Under the pieces are notes generated by a model. It was not told where the DNA came from. It did not search any database and saw nothing but the letters and a program-made list of their open reading frames with translations. 6,217 nt of DNA from Planctomycetia bacterium (GTDB taxonomy: Bacteria > Planctomycetota > Phycisphaerae > Phycisphaerales > SM1A02), in the NCBI GenBank assembly GCA_005799475.1, contig SYGQ01000030.1, positions 1 to 6,217 of the forward strand. The letters are read 5' to 3'. Both the position numbers and the translations under genes were made by a program. Below, piece by piece: positions 1 through 5,853 of this stretch (positions are counted from its first letter, which is position 1; the number at the start of each line of letters is the position of its first letter).

Positions 1-447
1 GCCGTCTGCTGCCCGCCTTCCGACGCAGACACTGCGGGGGTCCGTGCCGCGAGTGATGCGTTCTACTCCGCGCTCAACCAGATGTTCGTCGGCAATGTCG
101 AGCCGATGAACGCGGTCTGGTCGCACGAGAGTGATGTCTCGCAACTTGGCCCATTCGGAGGCCGCCTCGTCGGATGGGACGCCGTGGGTGCCGAGTGGAA
201 GCGCGAGTCCGGGCTCAAGCTCGGAGGCAAGGTTGCGGCCGAGCATGTGCAAGTCGTCGCCGGAGTGTGCATGGGCTACACGGTCACCGAAGAGGTCGGC
301 GAGAACATGACCGCCGACGGTAAGTCCGTGAAGGTGAGGTTCCGCGCAACGAATGTGTTCCGCAAGGAGCGCGGCGGTTGGAAGCTTGTGCATCACCACA
401 CCGATGTCTCGGAGGCGCTCGTGAACGCCAGCGGTCTCGTGAAGTAG
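1..447 (+). CDS. SnoaL/DUF4440-like NTF2-fold protein, 5' end missing
   Basis: The reading frame is open from the first base to a TAG at 445-447, giving 148 codons; the true start lies left of the window. From about residue 16 the protein looks like the SnoaL_3/DUF4440 branch of the NTF2-like fold: an N-terminal helix (FYSALNQMFVGN, 21-32), then VWSHESDV (39-46), a VGWDAV turn, and a C-terminal sheet with RATNVFRKE and GWKLVHHHTD (ending at 135). Such domains are small cone-shaped alpha+beta barrels. Some are enzymes and many are uncharacterised, so substrate and role cannot be assigned. The visible start (AVCCPPSDAD) could be the end of a signal peptide or linker, but too little is present to decide. 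The gene converges on the transporter gene with 45 nt between the two stops, and nothing ties it to the kynurenine genes. Family assignment rests on remembered motifs. Confidence 0.8.
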   Translation, partial: AVCCPPSDADTAGVRAASDAFYSALNQMFVGNVEPMNAVWSHESDVSQLGPFGGRLVGWDAVGAEWKRESGLKLGGKVAAEHVQVVAGVCMGYTVTEEVGENMTADGKSVKVRFRATNVFRKERGGWKLVHHHTDVSEALVNASGLVK

Positions 448-492
448 CCAACCGAGCTCGTCGCGGAGCGAAGGCGATGGGCTGGCGCGCGC

Positions 493-1482
493 TCAGTCGC
501 CGCCTTCAGAACTCGCCATCCCGACCTGCTTGGCGCCGCTGCCCTTGCATGTGAGCATGAGATACGCGCCCGCGACCGCGATGGCACCGGCGACCCACTG
601 CCACCAGGTGAACAGTTCGCCGTAGATGAAGAAGCTCGCGGCGCTCACGAGGAATGGCTGCAGCTGGAGCACTCCACTTGTGATCACAATGCCGACCCGC
701 GCGATCGACATGTAATAGAAGACATGGCCGACCGCGATCCCGAAGAATGCACTGACCGCGAGGTCGCGGAGAATCCACCCATCGAGATCGGGGACATAGG
801 CCCCATGGTCGCGCCCGAAAAGGATCATCAGTACAACGAGCCCGGCCGCCGTCATCTGACAGATGACAGCAAACGCGATGATCGGGTGGTATGAGCTCAT
901 CCATCGACGGACGCCGAGGCCGTACATCGCGTACCCGACGGCGCAGGCGATGGAGAGTGTCGTCCCGGTCACATTGAATGCGCCCAGCGACTTGTCGCCG
1001 CCGATGAGCACCGGGACGAGTCCGCCCACGAGCACCGCAGCGCCGATCAGATAGCGGCGACTCATGATGATGGGTCGCTCGCTTGGTACGAGAAGGAGCG
1101 CGCCCAAAGCGACCCAGATGAGTTGCGTGCGAAGCCCGAAGGTCACGAGCCCGGGGTTCATCTCGTGGAACGCCGCGGTGAAGCAGACTTGCCCAGCGAT
1201 GTTCGCCGCCGAGGGGACGAGCGCGTCACGCCAGATGCGTGCCCGGAGGTGCCCTCTGTGGAAGGCCCACGCCACTGCGGGGAGCCAGAAGATCGCGCTC
1301 GCTCCGTATCGCCAAGCGTTGTTGGTCCAGAAGTCGACATGGCTGGCGAGATGGCGCAGGTACAGCGGCACCATCGACCAACTCATCAGCGTGAGCAGCA
1401 GACAGATCGTGCCTGCGGTCAGCGAGATGCGGATTCGCGGCAGTGGGGGAAGTCGCAGCACCTGACCGATGCCGGCGATCAC
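493..1482 (-). CDS. DMT-superfamily (EamA-like) ten-helix transporter
   Basis: From GTG at 1482 this encodes 329 residues, a usual length for drug/metabolite transporters. Ten hydrophobic segments are visible, at about 21-42, 52-74, 88-106, 111-132, 144-161, 171-188, 200-222, 238-258, 264-286 and 293-311. They fall into two five-helix halves, as in EamA proteins. The ninth helix carries the typical LQLQPFLVSAASFFIYGE pattern, with a Pro in the helix and a terminal Glu. The frame stays open further upstream to 1635, but that part is arginine-rich, lies wholly inside the monooxygenase gene and reads as an out-of-frame shadow. I chose the GTG at 1482 because it forms a 4-nt GTGA overlap with the monooxygenase stop; GTGs at 1488 and 1461 are alternatives. 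As last gene of the operon it may import kynurenine or tryptophan, or export a pathway intermediate. Substrate and direction are inference only. Confidence 0.85.
   Translation of the reverse strand: MIAGIGQVLRLPPLPRIRISLTAGTICLLLTLMSWSMVPLYLRHLASHVDFWTNNAWRYGASAIFWLPAVAWAFHRGHLRARIWRDALVPSAANIAGQVCFTAAFHEMNPGLVTFGLRTQLIWVALGALLLVPSERPIIMSRRYLIGAAVLVGGLVPVLIGGDKSLGAFNVTGTTLSIACAVGYAMYGLGVRRWMSSYHPIIAFAVICQMTAAGLVVLMILFGRDHGAYVPDLDGWILRDLAVSAFFGIAVGHVFYYMSIARVGIVITSGVLQLQPFLVSAASFFIYGELFTWWQWVAGAIAVAGAYLMLTCKGSGAKQVGMASSEGGD
1479..1482 (-). other. GTGA stop/start overlap, monooxygenase to transporter
   Basis: On the minus strand the TGA of the monooxygenase (1481-1479) overlaps a GTG (1482-1480) in the transporter frame. 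The preceding bases are GT-rich (GGGCGGTGTGGCG) and have no clear Shine-Dalgarno sequence, so translational coupling by reinitiation is the likely way the transporter is translated. This overlap decides the start chosen for the transporter. Confidence 0.6.
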
Positions 1483-2831
1483 CGCCACACCGCCCACGAC
1501 GCAAGCGCGAGCACGAGCACCGCCGTGGCGATGCCGAGCACGATGAGCGCGCGGTCCTGCCGTTGCGCTTTCGCGAGCGCGTCCGCGTAGGGCATCGTGT
1601 CGAAGCTCACCATGTCGTATCGCGGCGTGAACCATGAAGGCGCGATGACATGAAGCGCCTTTTCTGCACGCTTCTTGAGGCGGAAGAGTGCCGAGGCCGT
1701 CTTGTCGCGCATCTCCACGAAGTTTTCGAGCGCCATCTGCGCGATCGCGTCGGTGTTTCGCTTGCGCTGCACCTCGTAGGCGACGAGCGCGGCCGCGATG
1801 TCGCCGTCGTGCGCGGCGAGCGCATCGACGAGCGCCTCGCAGTCCTCGAAGCTTGCGTTGGCCCCTTGGCCGAAGAACGGAACGATCGCGTGCGCGGCAT
1901 CACCAACGAGCGTCAGGCGACCCGACTGCGACCACGGCCGTGCGCGGACCGTCACCATCGATCCCACCGGGTTGCGCGCGAAGTCCTCGTCGAATGTCGG
2001 CATGATCGCGAGTGCATCGGGGTACTCGCGCGAGAAGTGCTCTCGGGCGCGCGCGGCGGTGGGGAACTCGGCGAAACTCCCCTCGCCCTTGTGGGGCCAA
2101 AACAGCGTGCAGGTGAAGGACCCGTCCGGGTTAGGCAGGGCGATCATCATCGATCCTCCGCGCGGCCAGATGTGGAGCGCATTGGTGTCCATCGCGAATC
2201 GTGCGCGGGCTCCCGGAGCGTGAGTTCCGACCGGCACCGCCGGCGGGATCGACAGTTCCTTGTAGCCGTGCGAAAGCCATGACTGCTGGTAGTCGAAGCC
2301 CTCCACCTTGTGCATGATGTCGCGCACCGCGCTGAAGGCGCCGTCGGCACCGACGATGAGATCAGCCGTCGCGTGCGAGATCGCCCCAGTGCGGTCATCA
2401 ACAAATGTTGCCTCACCGCGCGAGGCATCGACGCCGGTGCATCGCTGATGAAACGAAACATTGACCTGCGACTCGGACGCCGCGCACAGCAAGAGCGTCA
2501 GGTTCAGCCGGCTTCGTGACACGCTGACGATCGCGTGCGCGGGATTGCTTGAGTACCGCTGGAACGCGAGGGCACCCGCGCGCGAGTGGATCATCCGTCC
2601 GGGCATGCGGATCGCGTCTCGAAGGATCGCCGTCTCGAGTCCGGCGCGGCGCAGTGCTTTGAGGCCGCGCGCGCTCAGGGCGAGGTTGATCGACCTGCCG
2701 CCGATGTGACCCTCATGGCGTGGATCGCCGCGGCGCTCGCGAAGGTCCACCTGCCAGCCCGCGCGCGCGAGGTAGGTCGCCAGAAGGCATCCCGCAAGTC
2801 CAGCTCCGACGATGAGCACGCGCTTGGACAC
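1479..2831 (-). CDS. kmo: Kynurenine 3-monooxygenase (FAD-dependent)
   Basis: The 450-residue protein would hydroxylate L-kynurenine to 3-hydroxykynurenine using NAD(P)H and O2. It has the full flavoprotein hydroxylase layout: GAGLAG dinucleotide fold (9-14), the GRSINLALSARG signature typical of this enzyme (45-56), VGADGAFS (160-167) and GDAAHAIVPFFGQGAN (310-325). Residues aligning with substrate contacts of the human enzyme are present with the same spacing: R79 and Y93 (human R85, Y99), N370 and E373 (human N363, E366) and Y405 (human Y398). The C terminus (about 428-449) is a strongly hydrophobic helix, placed like the membrane anchor of eukaryotic KMO, so a membrane-attached enzyme is likely. 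The start is GTG at 2831, giving MSKRVLIVGAG, the normal N terminus. There is no Shine-Dalgarno sequence. It begins 30 nt after kynureninase and overlaps the transporter by 4 nt. Confidence 0.97.
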   Translation of the reverse strand: MSKRVLIVGAGLAGCLLATYLARAGWQVDLRERRGDPRHEGHIGGRSINLALSARGLKALRRAGLETAILRDAIRMPGRMIHSRAGALAFQRYSSNPAHAIVSVSRSRLNLTLLLCAASESQVNVSFHQRCTGVDASRGEATFVDDRTGAISHATADLIVGADGAFSAVRDIMHKVEGFDYQQSWLSHGYKELSIPPAVPVGTHAPGARARFAMDTNALHIWPRGGSMMIALPNPDGSFTCTLFWPHKGEGSFAEFPTAARAREHFSREYPDALAIMPTFDEDFARNPVGSMVTVRARPWSQSGRLTLVGDAAHAIVPFFGQGANASFEDCEALVDALAAHDGDIAAALVAYEVQRKRNTDAIAQMALENFVEMRDKTASALFRLKKRAEKALHVIAPSWFTPRYDMVSFDTMPYADALAKAQRQDRALIVLGIATAVLVLALASWAVWR

Positions 2832-2838
2832 GAGGCGG

Positions 2839-2845
2839 AGTCTAG
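2839..2845 (-). other. CTAGACT heptamer at ribosome-binding-site distance before kmo
   Basis: The 30-nt gap between kynureninase and the monooxygenase holds CTAGACT on the minus strand, ending 7 nt before the GTG start. The same heptamer occurs 6 nt before the decarboxylase start (5186-5192). It is not complementary to the usual 16S rRNA tail, so it is not a standard Shine-Dalgarno sequence. It may be chance or an unrecognised signal. Confidence 0.3.
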
Positions 2846-2861
2846 GAAACGCGCGGCACCG

Positions 2862-4172
2862 TCACAGCACCGACGCGATCGCGTCGACGAGTCGCCAGCA
2901 ATCGCCGAAGCTCGTGTACAGCGGCGCGGGCGCGGCGCGGATGACGCGCGGATGGCGGAAGTCGCAGTACACGCCGCGTGGCTTGAGCGACTCGAACACC
3001 CTGCGCGCGCGTTCGGGCGGTCCCTCGAGCGAGATCGACAACTGGCATCCGCGCTCGCTCGTCGCCGGTGGCGTCAGGATCCGCACGCCGTTTGCGCCGC
3101 GGTCCCTGAGCGCCATCTCGATGAATCCCGTCATCGCTCGCGCCTTGCACACGAGGCTCTCCATGCCAGCCTTCTGGAAGAGATCGAGACTCGCTCTGAG
3201 CGGTGCGAGCGACAAGATCGGCGGGTTCGATACTTGCCAGGCATCCGCGCCGGGTCCGGGCTCGAACCGAGGTCCCATCTCGAAACGATTCGACGGGTTC
3301 GTGCCCCACCAACCCTCGAGCCTCGGTGGCGGCGTGCCGTGATGGCGTTCATGAATGAACGCACCCGCGACGGCGCCTGGCCCGCCGTTCAAATACTTGT
3401 ACGAGCACCAGCAGGCGAAATCCGCTCCCCAGTCGTGCAGGCGCAACTCGACATTGCCCATCGCATGCGCCAAATCCCAGCCGCAACGAGCACCCACCGC
3501 GTGCGCGGCGCGGGTGATGTTCGCGATGTCGAGCACCTGTCCTGTGTAGTACTGCACGCCGCTCAAGAGAACGAGGGCGAGTGAGTCGCCTTCGCGTGCG
3601 ATCGTCGCTTCGATGTCGGCGTTTCGAAGACACTCTTCGCCCTCGCGCGGTGCGACCTCGACCACATCGATGGCCTCTTCACCGCCGATCGCGCGCACGA
3701 ACGAGCGCACAGCGAATCGGTCGCTGGGGAACGCGCCGCGCTCGACGAGGATGCGCCGCCGCGCCCCCGCTGGACGGTAGAAACTCATCAACAGAAAGTG
3801 GAGGTTGGCTGTCAGCGTGTTCATCGCGACAACCTCCGACTCCTTCGCACCTGCGAGACTCGCGAGCCCGGCGCGAAAATGCTCGTGGTACCAAACCCAC
3901 GGACGCCGCCCGTGCACATGTCCTTCGGCGCCGAGCGTGGCCCAGTCGTCGAGTTCCTCCGTCACCAGCCGTCGCGAGGTCTTCGCCATCAGGCCGAGCG
4001 AGTTGCCGACCATGTACGAAACCGGATGGCCATCGGCGCCGCGAGGGATCTCGAACTCGTCGCGGAACGATGCCAGCGGATCGTGCGCGTCGCACCACGC
4101 CGCGAACTCGGCGGTCGGTTTGAGATCCGCAGCCGTGAGGCCCAAGATCGACGAGGGCGCGGTGCGCGTCAT
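2862..4172 (-). CDS. kynU: Kynureninase (PLP-dependent), 3-hydroxykynurenine type
   Basis: This 436-residue fold-type I PLP enzyme would cleave 3-hydroxykynurenine to 3-hydroxyanthranilate and alanine. Visible hallmarks are GNSLG (56-60), GHVHGRRPW (from 84), FPSDRFA (148-154), WDLAHAMGN with the cofactor Asp (D233), CSYKYLNGGPG with the Schiff-base lysine (K259), GWWGTNPSNRFEM (from 287), ERGCQLSI and RAAPAPLYTSF with R412 as the likely carboxylate-binding arginine. H85 and S315-N316 align with human H102 and S332-N333, residues linked to preference for the 3-hydroxy substrate; this fits the adjacent monooxygenase. I chose ATG at 4172 because it forms an ATGA overlap with the decarboxylase stop. 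A GTG at 4190 would add six residues but lies inside the upstream gene. Length and motifs suggest an intact enzyme. Its TGA stop is followed, in the same frame, by ten sense codons and then the monooxygenase. Confidence 0.97.
   Translation of the reverse strand: MTRTAPSSILGLTAADLKPTAEFAAWCDAHDPLASFRDEFEIPRGADGHPVSYMVGNSLGLMAKTSRRLVTEELDDWATLGAEGHVHGRRPWVWYHEHFRAGLASLAGAKESEVVAMNTLTANLHFLLMSFYRPAGARRRILVERGAFPSDRFAVRSFVRAIGGEEAIDVVEVAPREGEECLRNADIEATIAREGDSLALVLLSGVQYYTGQVLDIANITRAAHAVGARCGWDLAHAMGNVELRLHDWGADFACWCSYKYLNGGPGAVAGAFIHERHHGTPPPRLEGWWGTNPSNRFEMGPRFEPGPGADAWQVSNPPILSLAPLRASLDLFQKAGMESLVCKARAMTGFIEMALRDRGANGVRILTPPATSERGCQLSISLEGPPERARRVFESLKPRGVYCDFRHPRVIRAAPAPLYTSFGDCWRLVDAIASVL
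4169..4172 (-). other. ATGA stop/start overlap, decarboxylase to kynureninase
   Basis: The decarboxylase TGA (4171-4169) overlaps the kynureninase ATG (4172-4170). No Shine-Dalgarno sequence is visible in the preceding 18 nt, so translation of kynureninase is probably coupled to that of the decarboxylase. This overlap fixes the kynureninase start. Confidence 0.75.
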
Positions 4173-5179
4173 GTGGAGAGTCCCAGCCACTCTGCCGCCG
4201 TGCCGAAGAGGATTCGCGAGCGCTGTGCGTCAGTGAGCCACGCCGCATCGCGGACGAGGCGCCCCGGTGGTGTTTCGCCGAGCGGGAACGGATAGTCCGA
4301 CCCCATTGCGATGCGCTCGGCGCCGACTGTCGCGACGAGGTAGCGCAGCGCCTCGGGGTCGTGCACGATCGAATCGAAGTAGAGGCGCTTCAGATGTTCG
4401 CGCGGAGGCGTCGTCGACCTCGTCGCGCACAGGTCAGGGCGCGCCTCGAAGCCGTGTTCGATACGACCCAGCGTGTACGGGAATGCGCCCCCGCCATGCG
4501 CGAAGCAGACCTTGAGTCGCGGGTACCGGTCGAGCACGCCGCCAAAGGCGAGCGCACACGCCGCGCGCGCGGTCTCAGCCGGCATCCCAACGAGCCACGG
4601 CATCCAGTAGCGCGGTGTCTCATGCCGCCCCATCACATCCCAGGGATGGACGAAGATCGCCGCGCTGAGCGACTGAGCCGCGGCGAAAAACTCGTCGAGC
4701 CCAGCGTCATCGAGATCGCGTCCGTTGACATTCGTTCCGATCTCGACACCGGGCATTCCGAGTTCGCGCACGCAGCGCTCGAGTTCGCGCACGGCGAGTG
4801 CGCTCTCCTGGAGCGGCACCGTCCCGAGCGCCAGAAAGCGCCTAGGCGCGGCTCGCACGACCCCCGCCAGGTGGTCATTGAGGATCTGCGAAAGGTCATA
4901 CGCGTGCGCGGCCTTCGCGCCATAGGAGAACATCACCGGCACCGTCGACACGACCTGCATGTCGACGCCCGACTCATCGCACTCGCGTGCGCGCCGCCCG
5001 GGATCCCAGCAGTTCGACTCAATCTCGCGGAAGCAGGCCCCGTCGATCATCATCCGCGCGCGGCAGTGCCCACAGTGCTCGAGCGCGACCCATCCGCCAC
5101 AGCCATAGCGCTCGCGCAGATCCGGCCAACGCTCGGGCAGCATGTGCGTATGAATATCGATGACGCGCACACCGCGCAT
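4169..5179 (-). CDS. acmsd: 2-amino-3-carboxymuconate-6-semialdehyde decarboxylase
   Basis: The 336-residue metal-dependent amidohydrolase-fold enzyme would decarboxylate aminocarboxymuconate semialdehyde to 2-aminomuconate semialdehyde, diverting it from spontaneous closure to quinolinate. Numbered from the ATG at 5179, the zinc ligands are H10 and H12 (DIHTH), H178 (VHPWD) and D295 (GSDYPFPLGE), with catalytic H228 (AHGGGAF) and substrate-binding R51. Each lies exactly four residues after its counterpart in the human enzyme (H6, H8, H174, D291, H224, R47), so few if any gaps separate the two. Other animal-like stretches are ERWPDLRERYGCGGWV, STVPVMFSY and MPWLVGMPAET. The start is ATG 5179; a TTG directly before it (5182) is an alternative. 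It follows the dioxygenase by 26 nt and overlaps kynureninase by 4 nt. Other amidohydrolase-2 decarboxylases are possible in principle, but motifs and context make this assignment strong. Confidence 0.96.
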   Translation of the reverse strand: MRGVRVIDIHTHMLPERWPDLRERYGCGGWVALEHCGHCRARMMIDGACFREIESNCWDPGRRARECDESGVDMQVVSTVPVMFSYGAKAAHAYDLSQILNDHLAGVVRAAPRRFLALGTVPLQESALAVRELERCVRELGMPGVEIGTNVNGRDLDDAGLDEFFAAAQSLSAAIFVHPWDVMGRHETPRYWMPWLVGMPAETARAACALAFGGVLDRYPRLKVCFAHGGGAFPYTLGRIEHGFEARPDLCATRSTTPPREHLKRLYFDSIVHDPEALRYLVATVGAERIAMGSDYPFPLGETPPGRLVRDAAWLTDAQRSRILFGTAAEWLGLST

Positions 5180-5185
5180 CAAGCA

Positions 5186-5192
5186 AGTCTAG
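5186..5192 (-). other. CTAGACT heptamer at ribosome-binding-site distance before acmsd
   Basis: The 26-nt gap between the dioxygenase and the decarboxylase contains the same CTAGACT as the gap before the monooxygenase, here ending 6 nt before the ATG. It is followed by TTGCTTG and then the start. It does not resemble a Shine-Dalgarno sequence, and its role is unknown. Confidence 0.3.
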
Positions 5193-5205
5193 CGATCAGC
5201 CGCCG

Positions 5206-5820
5206 CTACTTCGTCCTCGGCGCTGGCTTGGGGACCCGCGTGCCACAGTGTTTGCAAGTCGAGAGGAGAGGGTCGGCCCAGAACTCCTCCATCGCGCGGG
5301 TGAAGTGCTGCACGATGTCGCTGCACGAGAAGACCTTGTCATAGACAAGCTCGCCGCAGGAGTCGCAATAGAAGATCATGTGTTCCTTCTCGTGCGCGGG
5401 ACGCCGCCGTTCGACGACGAGTCCGAGCGTCTCTGGACCGCGCTGCGGACGGTGCGGCACACCGCCGGGGATGAACAGGCACTCGCCCTCCCTGAGCGGG
5501 ATGTCGCGGATGCCGCGCGCATCACGCACGCGAACGGAGACATCGCCCTTCAATTGGTAGAACCACTCTTCGGAGTCGGTCATGTGATAGTCGTTGCGCG
5601 CGTTGGGGCCGGCGATGAGCATCACGAAGAAGTCACGGCCGCTGAAGAGGTACTTGTTGCCAACCGGCGGCTTCATGAGGTGACGGTTCTCCTGCGCCCA
5701 TTTCACGAGGTGCACAGGATCGGCCACGCCGCCCTCACCATCCCATCCGGTGGGATCGCCAAGTGTGTCATGTGCCGGCGTCGGGTCAGCCACCACCGCG
5801 GTTGGATTGATCGTGCCCAT
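5206..5820 (-). CDS. nbaC: 3-hydroxyanthranilate 3,4-dioxygenase
   Basis: The 204-residue cupin enzyme opens the ring of 3-hydroxyanthranilate with O2 and Fe(II), giving 2-amino-3-carboxymuconate semialdehyde. From the ATG at 5820, the iron ligands are H79, E85 and H123, with R75, R127 and E137 matching the substrate-binding R47, R99 and E110 of the Cupriavidus enzyme. The sequence KPPVGN (50-55) and the cupin motif around NDYHMTDSEEWFYQLKG are typical. A second, rubredoxin-like metal site is intact: C152-x2-C155 and C189-x2-C192, as in bacterial forms. The protein carries about 28 residues before the normal family start, rich in Pro, Thr, Asp and Gly. A GTG at 5727, preceded by a GGTGAG-like sequence, would give 173 residues, very close to the usual bacterial length, so the start is uncertain. 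It is the first gene of the operon and is divergent from the membrane-protein gene. The stop is TAG. Confidence 0.97.
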   Translation of the reverse strand: MGTINPTAVVADPTPAHDTLGDPTGWDGEGGVADPVHLVKWAQENRHLMKPPVGNKYLFSGRDFFVMLIAGPNARNDYHMTDSEEWFYQLKGDVSVRVRDARGIRDIPLREGECLFIPGGVPHRPQRGPETLGLVVERRRPAHEKEHMIFYCDSCGELVYDKVFSCSDIVQHFTRAMEEFWADPLLSTCKHCGTRVPKPAPRTK

Positions 5821-5853
5821 GGGGGAATCGTAACTCCCGTACGCTGCGATTCG
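5821..5853. promoter_or_regulatory. Divergent intergenic region with a GAATCG-N16-CGATTC inverted repeat
   Basis: These 33 bp separate the dioxygenase ATG from the divergent plus-strand ATG. They contain a perfect 6-bp inverted repeat, GAATCG (5825-5830) and CGATTC (5847-5852), with half-site centres 22 bp apart, about two helical turns. That is the geometry expected of an operator for a dimeric regulator. A further CGAATC lies at 5879-5884. No convincing -35/-10 pair is visible for either direction. The hexamer also occurs inside coding sequence elsewhere in the window, which weakens the case. If the dioxygenase really starts at 5727, the control region would be 146 bp. Confidence 0.3.

Noticed and set aside
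448..492. Possible terminator between the convergent genes (GCTC-GTCGCG-GAGC)
   Set aside because: The stem is only four base pairs and no T-run follows, so it is too weak to call.
1483..1635. N-terminal extension of the transporter frame
   Set aside because: It is arginine-rich, out of frame within the kmo coding region, and not hydrophobic or signal-like. The GTGA overlap gives a better start.
2586..3584. Long plus-strand open frame of 332 codons opposite kmo and kynU
   Set aside because: It lies antisense to two well-supported enzyme genes, is very rich in Arg, His and Ala, and shows no domain. It is a high-GC shadow frame.
4361..5344. Long plus-strand open frame of 327 codons opposite the decarboxylase
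   Set aside because: It is antisense to a gene with all catalytic residues intact, has biased composition and no recognisable motif.
5821..5853. TACGAT on the minus strand as a -10 box for the operon
   Set aside because: It would place the transcription start almost at the ATG and has no acceptable -35 hexamer at the right distance.
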